From assembly GCF_039871655.1 (NCBI RefSeq), contig NZ_JBDPLZ010000003.1, positions 434,001 through 498,000 of the forward strand: a stretch of 64,000 nt of DNA. Direction: 5' to 3'. The position numbers and the translations under genes were made by a program. Below, one piece after another: positions 25,128-34,118 of the stretch (positions are counted from its first letter, which is position 1; each line of letters begins with the position of its first letter). The notes beneath the pieces are model-generated. The model worked only from the letters and a program-made list of their open reading frames with translations. It had not been told where the DNA came from and ran no database searches. This DNA is from Actinocorallia sp039871655 (GTDB lineage Bacteria; Actinomycetota; Actinomycetes; Streptosporangiales; Streptosporangiaceae).

Positions 25128-25397
25128 ATGAGTTGGCATACATGCAGCCGGGCCCGCGAGAACAAAGTGCCCCAAGAAGCCATCGCCATCGAGCTCGAGC
25201 TCACCCGAGAACAGGTGCGCCGGTTCCAGCGCGAATACGAGCACACTTTGCACACCGGTCGGCTCACAGCCCCCGAGCGGTTCGACACGGCACGCCGCAT
25301 CATCATCGACAGAGCCCGCCTACTCGACGTCGACCAGCTCTTCGAGATCGTGGATCAACTGCACAAGCAGGTGCATGCCAAGATCGAAGAATCCTGA
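25128..25397 (+). CDS. Small helix-turn-helix-like protein of unknown family
   Basis: An 89-residue, all-helical, charged protein. Residues 14-40 (VPQEAIAIELELTREQVRRF) look like a sigma/Fis-type helix-turn-helix, followed by a helical tail (APERFDTARRIIIDRARLLD). The region resembles C-terminal HTH segments of larger actinobacterial enzymes, so it could be a fragment, but it has its own start and inverted repeat. Its codon use is less G+C-biased than its neighbours, hinting at acquisition. Confidence 0.55.
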   Translation: MSWHTCSRARENKVPQEAIAIELELTREQVRRFQREYEHTLHTGRLTAPERFDTARRIIIDRARLLDVDQLFEIVDQLHKQVHAKIEES

Positions 25398-25605
25398 CCG
25401 GTATGCCCGCTCATCATCCCTCTGCTCACCGGCTCCATCATCTGCGGCTACAGCGGCAGCCTCTCCAAACTCGCCGGGTTCAGCTTCCTCTGCCCGGCTT
25501 CTGGCTCTGGCGGCTCGACGGCCCTCGGGATCTCCCAGGGGGCCGTTCGCGCGTCCGAGACAAGGTCAGGCCCGTGACGCATCCCATCTCTGGCATCATT
25601 CCCAG

Positions 25606-26517
25606 GTGAGTCTTTTCGGGTGGGAGATTCTGCCTTTCAAAGGCATAGGGGGACTGCTCGCCAAGCCCATCCTGTTCGGCAGGACCAGGCGGGAGATCAC
25701 CCGGCAGTTCTCCCGGGCGTTCGGGGACGCGGTGGGAGAGGTCAGGACGTTCCGCAAGGCTGTCTGGGCGACCGGCGTGTGCGACCACTACATCGAGGGC
25801 GACCTGATCCTCTTCTACGACGACCTGGACCGACTGTTCTACCTGGAGCTCCACGACGTCGCCCCGGCCCACTACGACGACGTCCTGCTGACCGGCCGCC
25901 CCTACGGGAAGGTCGTCGCGGACCTGCGGGAGCGCGGGCACCGGGTGGTCGACGGCGAGGCCGGCTGCGAGGTGCCCGAGGCCGGGTTCAACCTCACCGC
26001 GGCGGACCCGGAGGACGACTCCCTGGGCGTGCAGTCGATCGGGGTGTTCCTGCGCAGCCCCTCGGAGGGCGTGCTCAGGATGTCCCGGGAGCCCGGCGTC
26101 GAGCCGATCACCGAGCACGTCCTGGTGTCCGGCGAGGGCACGCCTACGGTGCGGCTCGGGCAGGACAGGTGGGAGCTGCGCGAGCGGCTGGGGCCCGCGC
26201 TGCAGAGCGTCCCCTCCTACGGCGGGGCGGCCCAGGACTGGTACTTCGACCACGGGCTGATCCTGACCTTCGATGAGGACGAGCGGCTGAAGACGCTGGT
26301 CATCGGCTATGTGGGGGCCAAGGGCACCGCGCGCTTCGGCGATGTCCGGCTGCTGGGCCGCCCCTATGCCGAGGTCGCCGCCGACCTGGAGGCCCGGGGC
26401 GTCCGGGTAGAGCCGGGAGAGCTGTGCGGCGTCGTGCCCGAGCACGGTTTCACGCTGTCGCTGCTGGGACGCAAGAACCCGGTGCTGCCGGTCTCCGCCG
26501 TCGTGTTCCGGCGCTGA
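25606..26517 (+). CDS. Hypothetical protein with an internal domain duplication
   Basis: A 303-residue soluble protein. Two related halves are visible: DVLLTGRPYGKVVADLRERG (about residue 97) ending in a SIGVFLR strand, and DVRLLGRPYAEVAADLEARG (about 247) ending in SAVVFRR. In each, GRPY-x-V-x-DL is followed by CEVPEAGF or CGVVPEHGF. GTG 25606 is chosen because the upstream frame is unlike the protein; there is no good Shine-Dalgarno site. The style resembles small-toxin immunity or SMI1-type folds, but this is not established. Confidence 0.7.
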   Translation: MSLFGWEILPFKGIGGLLAKPILFGRTRREITRQFSRAFGDAVGEVRTFRKAVWATGVCDHYIEGDLILFYDDLDRLFYLELHDVAPAHYDDVLLTGRPYGKVVADLRERGHRVVDGEAGCEVPEAGFNLTAADPEDDSLGVQSIGVFLRSPSEGVLRMSREPGVEPITEHVLVSGEGTPTVRLGQDRWELRERLGPALQSVPSYGGAAQDWYFDHGLILTFDEDERLKTLVIGYVGAKGTARFGDVRLLGRPYAEVAADLEARGVRVEPGELCGVVPEHGFTLSLLGRKNPVLPVSAVVFRR

Positions 26518-26656
26518 ACCCGCCGCACCGGCGGCCGAGAAGCCCGAAGCCAAGGGCTTTTCATAACGTAATGATCTTTAGTGTCGTTTTGGCCTTACGC
26601 CTGATGGGTAGTGTTTTACGCTTGGGCGGATTTTTCCCCCGTGACTGAGGAGCCGC

Positions 26657-27964
26657 ATGAGGCGCGTTGATCTGGGCATCGGAATCGTTGCCGGGGTCGT
26701 GGCCGTGGGCATCGGAACGGGAGCCCTCGTGGCGACCCGGTCGGACGGAGAGAAGCCGAAGACGCCGGCGACGGCATCGCCGAAGGACACCGAGCCGGCC
26801 GGCGCGCCGGAGCAACTCGCGAAGAACCGGGACCTCTCCCCTCCCGCCGAACCCGTCGAGACGACCGCCGACGACTCGAGCGTGTCGCTGAAGTGGGGTG
26901 CCTCCGGCGGGGACGTCACCGGCTACCGGGTGTACGACGGGACGAAGCTCCTGGCGGCCGGGAACGGCAACGAGTTGCAGGTCAAAGGCCTGAAGCCCTG
27001 CTCGGCGTACAAGCTGGCCGTGTCCGCCTTCAACGCGAAGGGCGAATCCAGGCCCACGACCCTCCAGGTGCGGACCGGTGGCTGCGAGAGAGCCGCGCGG
27101 AACCCCGTGGCGACGACCTACCTGCACCTGGGCTGGGGGCGTCCGCCGCGGGTGAAGAAGGTCATGAAGGCGACCGGGCTCAAGACGTTCACCATGTCCT
27201 TCATCCTCTCCGACGGCGGATGCGCCCCCGCCTGGGACGGCGGGCGCCCGCTCAAGGGAGGCGTCGACGCCAGGACCATCGCGGCGGTCAAGGCGGCGGG
27301 CGGGAACGTCCACATCTCCTTCGGCGGCTGGTCGGGACGCAAGCTCGGCCCCGCCTGCTCCAGCCCGCAGGCCTACGCGGCCGCGGTCCAGAAGGTCGTC
27401 GACGCCTACCGGCCGACCGCGCTCGACTTCGACATGGAGAGCGACGAGCTGAGGAACGCCGCCGTCCAGGACCGCATCCTGCGCGGCATGAAGATCGTGA
27501 AGCGGAAGAACCCCGGCATCCGGCTCATCGTCACGATGAGCACCGGCAAGAACGGCCCGGACCGCTGGGGCGTGCGGCTCATCCGGCAGGCCAAAACGTT
27601 CGGCGTGGACATCGACAACTACACGATCATGCCGTTCAACTTCGGCGGCTCCAACGTGCGCACGGACACCGTCCGCGCCGCCCAGGGCCTCAAGCGCGCG
27701 CTGAAGGCCGCGCGGGGCTGGAGCGACAGCACCGCCTACAGCCGGATGGGCATCTCCGGCATGAACGGCCACTCCGACGAGAAGGAGGTCACGACCCTCG
27801 CCAGTTGGAAGGCGATCCGCGACTGGTCCTCCTCCCACGGCCTGGGCCGCCTGGCGTTCTGGTCGGTCAACCGCGACCGCCCCTGCCCCGGCGACGTCAG
27901 GACCAACTGCAGCGGCGTCCCCCAGGACCCCTGGCAGTTCACCCGCATCACCGCCGGCTTCTGA
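26657..27964 (+). CDS. Secreted GH18-like glycoside hydrolase with fibronectin type III domain
   Basis: A 435-residue protein. An N-terminal membrane/signal helix (DLGIGIVAGVVAVGIGTGAL, residues 5-24) is followed by a linker, an FnIII-like module (about 75-145) and a GH18 barrel. The catalytic motif DxDxE is Asp257-Asp259-Glu261 in ALDFDMES, preceded by the NVHISFGGWSG strand. It should cleave chitin-like or other N-acetylglucosamine polymers outside the cell. It is the first of two tandem paralogues. Confidence 0.88.
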   Translation: MRRVDLGIGIVAGVVAVGIGTGALVATRSDGEKPKTPATASPKDTEPAGAPEQLAKNRDLSPPAEPVETTADDSSVSLKWGASGGDVTGYRVYDGTKLLAAGNGNELQVKGLKPCSAYKLAVSAFNAKGESRPTTLQVRTGGCERAARNPVATTYLHLGWGRPPRVKKVMKATGLKTFTMSFILSDGGCAPAWDGGRPLKGGVDARTIAAVKAAGGNVHISFGGWSGRKLGPACSSPQAYAAAVQKVVDAYRPTALDFDMESDELRNAAVQDRILRGMKIVKRKNPGIRLIVTMSTGKNGPDRWGVRLIRQAKTFGVDIDNYTIMPFNFGGSNVRTDTVRAAQGLKRALKAARGWSDSTAYSRMGISGMNGHSDEKEVTTLASWKAIRDWSSSHGLGRLAFWSVNRDRPCPGDVRTNCSGVPQDPWQFTRITAGF

Positions 27965-28061
27965 GCAGATCGAGAACTCCGAACGCCGCGGGCACTGCCG
28001 GAAAAGAACGTGTGCTCTAGGCTTATGGGGCTCTTTTCCCTTCTGGCCGAGGAGTCGTCGT

Positions 28062-29408
28062 ATGAGGCGCGTTGATCTGGGCATCGGCATCGTCGCCGGG
28101 GTCGTGGCCGGAGGTATCGGAGCCGGGGCCGTCGCGGTGCTCGCCGCCGACGGGAGCAAGCAGCGTGAGCGGCACTCGGCCTCGTGGACTCCGAAGCCGG
28201 AACCGGAGCCGTCCTCGGCGGCCACGGAGCAGTCCGCCTTGCCGAAGCAGCTCGAGAAGACCCGGGTTCCGAAGGTTCCGGCCGAGCCCACGACGGCCGT
28301 CGACGTCTCGAGCGTGTCGCTGAAGTGGGGTGCCTCCGGCGGGGACGTCACCGGCTACCGGGTGTACGACGGGACGAAGCTCCTGGCGGCCGGGAACGGG
28401 AACAAGCTTCGGATCAAAGGCCTGAAGGCGTGCCGGTCGTACCGGCTGGAGGTCGTGGCCTTCAACGCGCAAGGGGAGTCCAAGCGCAGGACCCTCCAGG
28501 TGAAGACGCGTGGCTGCACTCGCACTCCCTCGGCTGCGGGGAGCCCGACGGCCACCGCGTACCTCCACCTGGGCTGGGGACGTCCGCCAGAGGTCGAGAC
28601 GGTGATGAAAGAGACCGGGATCAGGTCTTTCACCATGGCCTTCGTCCTTTCCGGCGGCGGATGCGATCCGGCTTGGGACGGCGACCGCCCGCTCCGGGGA
28701 GGCGTCGACGCCCGGACGATCTCGCGGATCAAGGCGGCGGGCGGGAACGTCCAGATCTCCTTCGGCGGCTGGTCGGGACGCAAGCTCGGCCCCGCCTGCT
28801 CCAGCCCGGAGGAGTACGCGGCCGCGGTCCAGAAGGTCATCGACGCCCACCGTCCGGCGGCGGTCGACTTCGACCTGGAGAACGACGACGAGCTGAAGAA
28901 CGCCGCCGTCCAGGACCGCATCCTGCGCGGTCTGAAGATCGTAAAGCGGGACAACCCCGGCGTCCAGGTCATCGTCACGATGAGCACTGACAAGAACGGC
29001 CCGGACGGCTGGGGCGTGCGGCTCATCCGGCAGGCCAAAACGTTCGGCGTGGACATCGACAACTACACGATCATGCCGTTCAACTTCGGCGGCTCCGACC
29101 TGCACGCCGACACCGTCAGCGCCGCCGAAGGCCTCAAGCGCGAGCTGGTCTCCGTATGGGGCTGGAGCGACAGCACCGCCTACAGCCGGATGGGCATCTC
29201 CGGCATGAACGGGCACTCCGACCAGAAGGAGATCACCACTCCCGCCACCTGGAAGGCGATCCGCGACTGGTCCTCCTCCCGCGGCCTGGGCCGCCTGGCG
29301 TTCTGGTCGGTCAACCGCGACCGCCCCTGCCCCGGCGACGTCAGGACCAACTGCAGCGGCGTCCCCCAGGACCCCTGGCAGTTCACCCGCATCACCGCCG
29401 GCTTCTGA
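28062..29408 (+). CDS. Secreted GH18-like glycoside hydrolase with FnIII domain, tandem paralogue
   Basis: A 448-residue protein with the same order as the previous gene: signal helix (5-24), longer acidic/Ser linker, FnIII-like module, GH18 barrel with Asp269-Asp271-Glu273 (VDFDLEN). Stretches in the FnIII module, the NYTIMPFNFGGS strand and the last 80 codons are almost identical at the DNA level to the first copy, while linkers and some barrel loops differ. This suggests duplication with patchy gene conversion. Confidence 0.88.
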   Translation: MRRVDLGIGIVAGVVAGGIGAGAVAVLAADGSKQRERHSASWTPKPEPEPSSAATEQSALPKQLEKTRVPKVPAEPTTAVDVSSVSLKWGASGGDVTGYRVYDGTKLLAAGNGNKLRIKGLKACRSYRLEVVAFNAQGESKRRTLQVKTRGCTRTPSAAGSPTATAYLHLGWGRPPEVETVMKETGIRSFTMAFVLSGGGCDPAWDGDRPLRGGVDARTISRIKAAGGNVQISFGGWSGRKLGPACSSPEEYAAAVQKVIDAHRPAAVDFDLENDDELKNAAVQDRILRGLKIVKRDNPGVQVIVTMSTDKNGPDGWGVRLIRQAKTFGVDIDNYTIMPFNFGGSDLHADTVSAAEGLKRELVSVWGWSDSTAYSRMGISGMNGHSDQKEITTPATWKAIRDWSSSRGLGRLAFWSVNRDRPCPGDVRTNCSGVPQDPWQFTRITAGF

Positions 29409-29429
29409 CCGGATCCACCGGCATCCGCT

Positions 29430-32117
29430 TCATTCGCGCGCTGCGCGTACCGCCACAGCGGTGACCTTGTACTCGGGGCAGCCCGTCGAGGTGTCGGTGT
29501 ACGCGGAGGTGAGGCGGTTGGCCTGCGCGTCGGGGAAGTGGAACGAGGTGAAGAGCTCGCCCGGGTTCACCTCGTCGGTGATCCGGGCGGGAAGCCGTAT
29601 CGTCGCCCGGCGGCTGGCCACCTCCAGCAGGTCGCCTTGGGCGATGCCGAGAGCGGTCGCGTCCGCGTGGCTGATGTCGAGTGTCTCGGTCGGCAGCAGG
29701 TCCGAGTTTGGGGTGCGGCGGGTCATCGATCCGGTGTTGTAGTGGACGAGGCGGCGTCCGGTGACCAGGACATAGGGGAAGTCTCCGTCCGGTGACTCCC
29801 CCGGGGGCAGGTAGGGGCGGGCGGCCAGCGCCGCGCGGCCGTCGGGGGTGGCGAACCGGTCCAGGTGGAGGACGGCCCGGCCGGGGTCCTGGGCGTCCTG
29901 GCAGGGCCAGTGCAGGGGGCCGTCGCGGTCGAGCCGGTCGTGGGACATGCCCGCGAAGAGAGGCGTCAGCCCGGCGCATTCGGCGAAGGCCTCCGCGGGT
30001 GACGGGCATCCCAAGGACTCCCCCATGCGCTCCGAGAGCAGGTGCAGGATCTCGAAGTCGGCGCGGGCCTGGCCGGGAGGCTTCACCGCGGAGCGTACGC
30101 GCTGCACACGCCGGTCGAAGTTGACGAAGGTGCCGTCCTTCTCCAGGAAGGAAGCCGCGGGGAACACCACGTCGGCGTGCTCGGCGGTGGACGACAGGAA
30201 CAGGTCGTGGACGACTACCAGCTCGCACGCCTTCAGCGCGGCGACGACATGGGTGGTGTCGGGGTCGGAGGAGGCGATGTCCTCGCCGATCACGTACAGC
30301 GCCTTGAGGTCACCGCGGACCGCGGCGTCGAACATCTGCGGAATGCGCAGCCCGGTCTCTTCCGGCACCGGACGGCCCCAGGCGGCGGAGAACCGCTCGC
30401 GGACCGCCGGGGAGGCGAGTTGCTGGTAGCCGGGCAGGAGATCCGGGAGCGCCCCCATATCGGAGGCTCCCTGGACGTTGTTCTGGCCGCGCAGCGGCAG
30501 CACGCCGCAGCAGCCGGGGGTGCCGACCGCGCCCTTGAGGATGGCGAGGTTCGCCAGGGTCCGCACCCCGTCGGTGCCGTGGAGGTGCTCGGTGACGCCC
30601 AACCCGTAGATGATCACGGGGTTCTCGGCCTGCCCGTACAACCGTGCGGCGGCCTCCAAGTCCTCGACGGGCACTCCGGCGATCCGCGCCGTCTCCTGCG
30701 GGAGATGTTCCTCCAGCACGGCCGACAGCTCGGCGAACCCCGAGGCCCGCGCGGCGAGGAACTCCTCGTCGGTGTGCCCCCCGTCGATGAGGAGCCGGGC
30801 GAGCCCGTTGAAGACCGCCACGTTGGAGCCGGGCCGGTTGCGCACATGCACGTCGGCCAACGCGGCCAGCTCGGTGCGGCGCGGGTCGATCACGACGAGC
30901 CGGGCCCCGCCCAGGACCCGCTGTTTGATGCGTGCTCCGACGACCGGATGGGCTTCGGTGGGGTTGGCTCCGGCCAGGAGCACGCAGTCCGCCCGGTCCA
31001 CGTCCTCCAGCGGGTTGGTGCCGCCCGCCAGCCCGAACGAGGCGGTCAGGCCGGCCGCCGAGGGCGCGTGGCACAGCCGCGAGCAGTTGTCGACGTTGTT
31101 GCAGCCCAGGACGGTGCGGGCGAACTTCTGGGCGAGGTAGTTCTCCTCGTTGGTCATCCTGGCGGAGGAGATGACACCGATCGCGCCGCCGCCGTAGGAA
31201 TCCCTGAGGGCGGCCAGACGGTCCGCGGTGAAGGCGAGCGCCTCCTGCCAGGTGACGGGTTCCAGCGGCGATCCGCGTCCGCCGCGACGCAGCAGCGGGC
31301 TGGTGAGCCGTTCCGGTGACCGGGCGAACCCGTGGGAGAAACGTCCCTTCACGCACGCGTGGCCACGGTTGACCGGGCCGTCCGCCGGGGTGACGACGGA
31401 CACGGCCTCATCGCGGACATGGACACGCAGTGCGCAGCCCACCCCGCAGAATCCGCACGTCGTCGTGACGCTCCGTTCCATGGGCCTCGGATCCAGGAGG
31501 CCCGGCTCCGAAAGGGCACCTGTGGGGCAGGTGTCCACGCATCCGCCGCAGCCGACGCAGGGAGAAGACACCCACGGCTCGCCGGCCCCCGCCATGACGG
31601 ACGTCTCGAAGCCCCGTCCCGCGAGCTCCAGCGCGAACGTCCCCTGCACCTCCGCGCACATCCGCACACAGCGTCCGCAAGCGATGCACAGATCGCCGTC
31701 GAACTTCACATACGGGTGCGAGTGGTCGAGGCCGCGGTGATGGACGGCACCGCTGAAAGCGCTGCGGGTCACGCCGAGATCCTGGCAGGCCCGTACCAGC
31801 TCGCTGCGGTCGGCGGGGAGGTCCGACGCCCGCTCCGGCAGTTCGGAGACGATCAGTTCCAGCGCGCCGCGTGCCGCCTCCCTGGCCCGGTGGTCGAAGG
31901 GGTCGACGGTCATGCCTTCGACGGCGGGTGTCGTGCAGGCCGCGACCACGCCTCCCGGAACCGCCGCCACCAAACAGACCCGGCAGGAGCCCTGCGGCGA
32001 CAGGCGGTCGTCCTGGCAGAGCGCGGGCAGCGACACTCCCGCCGTACGCACCGCCGCCAGCACGGTGGTCCCCTCGGCCACCTCGACCCACCGGCCCGCG
32101 ACGCGCACCAAGGTCAT
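29430..32117 (-). CDS. Formate dehydrogenase, molybdopterin alpha subunit with N-terminal Fe-S domains
   Basis: An 895-residue NAD-linked formate dehydrogenase subunit. A plant-type [2Fe-2S] domain uses Cys34, Cys45, Cys48 and Cys61. It is followed by two [4Fe-4S] motifs (CIACGRC...C and CVGCGGC...C), a further cluster in TTCGFCGVGC, and the bis-MGD domain. Cys349 in CSRLCHAPSAAGL is at the place of the catalytic Cys/Sec. The start overlaps the beta subunit stop (ATGA). It oxidises formate to CO2 in the cytosol. Confidence 0.93.
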   Translation of the reverse strand: MTLVRVAGRWVEVAEGTTVLAAVRTAGVSLPALCQDDRLSPQGSCRVCLVAAVPGGVVAACTTPAVEGMTVDPFDHRAREAARGALELIVSELPERASDLPADRSELVRACQDLGVTRSAFSGAVHHRGLDHSHPYVKFDGDLCIACGRCVRMCAEVQGTFALELAGRGFETSVMAGAGEPWVSSPCVGCGGCVDTCPTGALSEPGLLDPRPMERSVTTTCGFCGVGCALRVHVRDEAVSVVTPADGPVNRGHACVKGRFSHGFARSPERLTSPLLRRGGRGSPLEPVTWQEALAFTADRLAALRDSYGGGAIGVISSARMTNEENYLAQKFARTVLGCNNVDNCSRLCHAPSAAGLTASFGLAGGTNPLEDVDRADCVLLAGANPTEAHPVVGARIKQRVLGGARLVVIDPRRTELAALADVHVRNRPGSNVAVFNGLARLLIDGGHTDEEFLAARASGFAELSAVLEEHLPQETARIAGVPVEDLEAAARLYGQAENPVIIYGLGVTEHLHGTDGVRTLANLAILKGAVGTPGCCGVLPLRGQNNVQGASDMGALPDLLPGYQQLASPAVRERFSAAWGRPVPEETGLRIPQMFDAAVRGDLKALYVIGEDIASSDPDTTHVVAALKACELVVVHDLFLSSTAEHADVVFPAASFLEKDGTFVNFDRRVQRVRSAVKPPGQARADFEILHLLSERMGESLGCPSPAEAFAECAGLTPLFAGMSHDRLDRDGPLHWPCQDAQDPGRAVLHLDRFATPDGRAALAARPYLPPGESPDGDFPYVLVTGRRLVHYNTGSMTRRTPNSDLLPTETLDISHADATALGIAQGDLLEVASRRATIRLPARITDEVNPGELFTSFHFPDAQANRLTSAYTDTSTGCPEYKVTAVAVRAARE

Positions 32118-33820
32118 CTCGGCCCCAGCCCGAGTTCCTCGCGGTAAACGCGCAGCAGGCTGCGAACGGAGCCTGGAACTCCGCGGCCGAACGCGCACAG
32201 GCTCGCCGTCTCCATGACGTCCATCAGCCGTTCCAGCAGGGCGGGGACCTCGGGGCCATCGTCCGTTCCGAACCGTTCCGCCAGCTCCGATCCGCGCAGC
32301 GAACCCACGCGGCACGGTGCGCAGGCGCCGCAGCTCTCCGACGCCGCGAAGGCCCACACGTGGCGCAGCAGGGCTCGCGCCGAAATCGAGGTGTCGATGG
32401 CGACGAGGCTTCCGTGGCCCAAAGGGACACCACGGCCCGCCAGAGCGCCGGTCAGCAAGGGGGTGTCAAGGGCGTCCGGGGCCAGGAAGCCGCCCAGCGG
32501 CCCGCCGACCTGCAACGCCCTCAGCGTGCCGTCGTGCAGACCGCCGCCCAGCTCGTCGACGATCGTGGTCAGCGGTGTTCCGAACTCCACCTCGTAGACG
32601 CCGGGGCGGTGGAAGCGCTCGTTGAGGCAGACGAGTTTGGTCCCCGCTTCCTCCGCGTGTCCGAGGTCCGCGTACGCCTCGCCGCCGTGCCGCATGATCC
32701 AGGGCACGGCGGCGAGGGTCTCCACGTTGTTCACCGCGGTGGGCCGCCCGAAGAGGCCTCGGAAGACGGGGTAGGGCGGTCGGCTCCGCGCGCTGCCCCG
32801 CAGCCCTTCCAGCGCGTGCAGCAGCGCCGTTTCCTCCCCCGCGACGTAGGAGCCGGCTCCTTCGACGATCTCGACGTCGAAGGCGACGCCGGAGCCGTGG
32901 ACGTCGGGGCCCAGATGCCCTGCCTCCCGTGCCTCCTGCACCGCGGCTTTCATCCGGGCGAAGGCCCCGGGGTACTCCGAGCGGACCAGGACCACCCCGT
33001 GGGCGGCACCGATCGCGAGCGCGGCCAGCGCCAGTCCTTCCAGCACCCGATGCGGGTCCTGCTCCATCAGGAGCCGGTCGCAGAAGGACCCCGGATCGCC
33101 TTCGTCGCCGTTGGCCACCACGAAACGCGGGGCCGTTCCGGTGGCGGCGGCCGACCATTTGGCCGCGACCGGGAACCGGGCGCCTCCGCGTCCGCGCAGC
33201 CCCGCTCGTGCCACCTCGTCGATCACCCGTTCGCGGGCTCGGGCTCCGTCCGCCACGGCTGTGGGCCAGGCCGTCCATGGCGGTTCTCCGCCGGCCAGGC
33301 CCGCCAGGGTCACCGGCCGCCGGGCATCGACGTGGAACGGCACGGGGGGCGCGCTGTCCGGCAGTGTCTCCGGGCGGGGCAGGGCGGCGCCCGGCGGGGG
33401 CGTCAGCAGCCCGCCCAGGTCTTCTCCCGTCCGGGGCAGCTCGCCGTCCAGGGCGGTCGGTGAGGCGTAGCAGAAGCCCAGGCAGTGCACTCGCCGCAGA
33501 GAGAAGGCCCCCTCCGGGGCCGCCGCCAGAAGCTCGTCCAGCCGCTCGACGTGCCGGCCACCCGTGGCGGCAAAACATGAAGTCCCCTCGCATACACGGA
33601 TGTGCCGTTCCCGGGTCTCCCCATGGGCGAAGTCCGCGTAGAACGAGGCGGCACCCGCCACCGCGGCCACCGGGCGGTTCAGCGAGCCCGCGACCCGGCG
33701 CACGTCTTCGGCCCGCACCGGGCCTCCACCCGCCCGCGCGCGCAGAGCGTCGAGCGTCCCGAGCCCGCCCTCTCCGAACCGGACGGCCCACTCGACGAAA
33801 CCCTCGCGAGGGACGGTCAT
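32114..33820 (-). CDS. Formate dehydrogenase, NuoE-NuoF fused diaphorase subunit
   Basis: A 568-residue protein. Residues about 15-140 are a NuoE-like thioredoxin-fold [2Fe-2S] domain (CEGTSCF and CLGFCY). The rest is NuoF-like: GLRGRGGARFP for NADH/FMN, NGDEGDPGSFCDR for FMN, and the C-terminal ESCGACAPCR...C cluster site. It passes electrons from the alpha subunit to NAD+. No gamma subunit or fdhD/accessory gene is seen nearby. Confidence 0.93.
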   Translation of the reverse strand: MTVPREGFVEWAVRFGEGGLGTLDALRARAGGGPVRAEDVRRVAGSLNRPVAAVAGAASFYADFAHGETRERHIRVCEGTSCFAATGGRHVERLDELLAAAPEGAFSLRRVHCLGFCYASPTALDGELPRTGEDLGGLLTPPPGAALPRPETLPDSAPPVPFHVDARRPVTLAGLAGGEPPWTAWPTAVADGARARERVIDEVARAGLRGRGGARFPVAAKWSAAATGTAPRFVVANGDEGDPGSFCDRLLMEQDPHRVLEGLALAALAIGAAHGVVLVRSEYPGAFARMKAAVQEAREAGHLGPDVHGSGVAFDVEIVEGAGSYVAGEETALLHALEGLRGSARSRPPYPVFRGLFGRPTAVNNVETLAAVPWIMRHGGEAYADLGHAEEAGTKLVCLNERFHRPGVYEVEFGTPLTTIVDELGGGLHDGTLRALQVGGPLGGFLAPDALDTPLLTGALAGRGVPLGHGSLVAIDTSISARALLRHVWAFAASESCGACAPCRVGSLRGSELAERFGTDDGPEVPALLERLMDVMETASLCAFGRGVPGSVRSLLRVYREELGLGPR

Positions 33821-33955
33821 AGCCCCCTGCCTTCCCAGCCGCCTCCCTGCTCAACCAGCGAACAAAACCATCAATTGGTGAATATCAAGCGCGGAAGGGT
33901 GGGACCGTCCCGTGGAGCGCCCACCCCGGAGAGGGATGTTCTGTACGATCGACGG

Positions 33956-34003
33956 GTGAACTTCCACCTGAACGGCGTCCTGCCGCCGCCCGTGCGCCTC
34001 TGA
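33956..34003 (+). CDS. Possible 15-residue leader peptide with Pro-Pro-Pro
   Basis: GTG 33956 opens VNFHLNGVLPPPVRL and stops at 34001-34003. TACGAT (33944-33949) lies 6 bp upstream, the spacing of a leaderless promoter. The Pro-Pro-Pro run near the end is a known cause of ribosome stalling without EF-P. The stop abuts the first arm of a long hairpin, so this could be an attenuator peptide controlling the EamA exporter. Confidence 0.4.
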   Translation: MNFHLNGVLPPPVRL

Positions 34004-34073
34004 ACGAGCGCACGCTGAAAGCCTGATCTCTCGCCCGCGATCACGTCCGCGGGCCCGTCCGTCGTGCGCTCGT
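34004..34073 (+). promoter_or_regulatory. Nested inverted repeat after the leader ORF (attenuator candidate)
   Basis: ACGAGCGCACG (34004-34014) pairs perfectly with CGTGCGCTCGT (34063-34073), enclosing an inner hairpin CCCGCG (34034-34039)/CGCGGG (34048-34053). The outer stem starts immediately after the mini-ORF stop, so ribosome position would decide whether it forms. Confidence 0.5.
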
Positions 34074-34118
34074 CCTCGATCAATTCCTTTCGGATATCGA
34101 CGACGGAAGTTCACGACT

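Larger units (their letters stand above)
33821..34118. promoter_or_regulatory. Divergent intergenic region with leader and promoters
   Basis: 298 bp between the divergent formate dehydrogenase and EamA genes. An A+T island near 33865-33895 with the near-palindrome CCATCAATTGGTG is a candidate promoter for formate dehydrogenase. The right part carries a leaderless mini-ORF and a nested hairpin, described separately. Confidence 0.45.
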
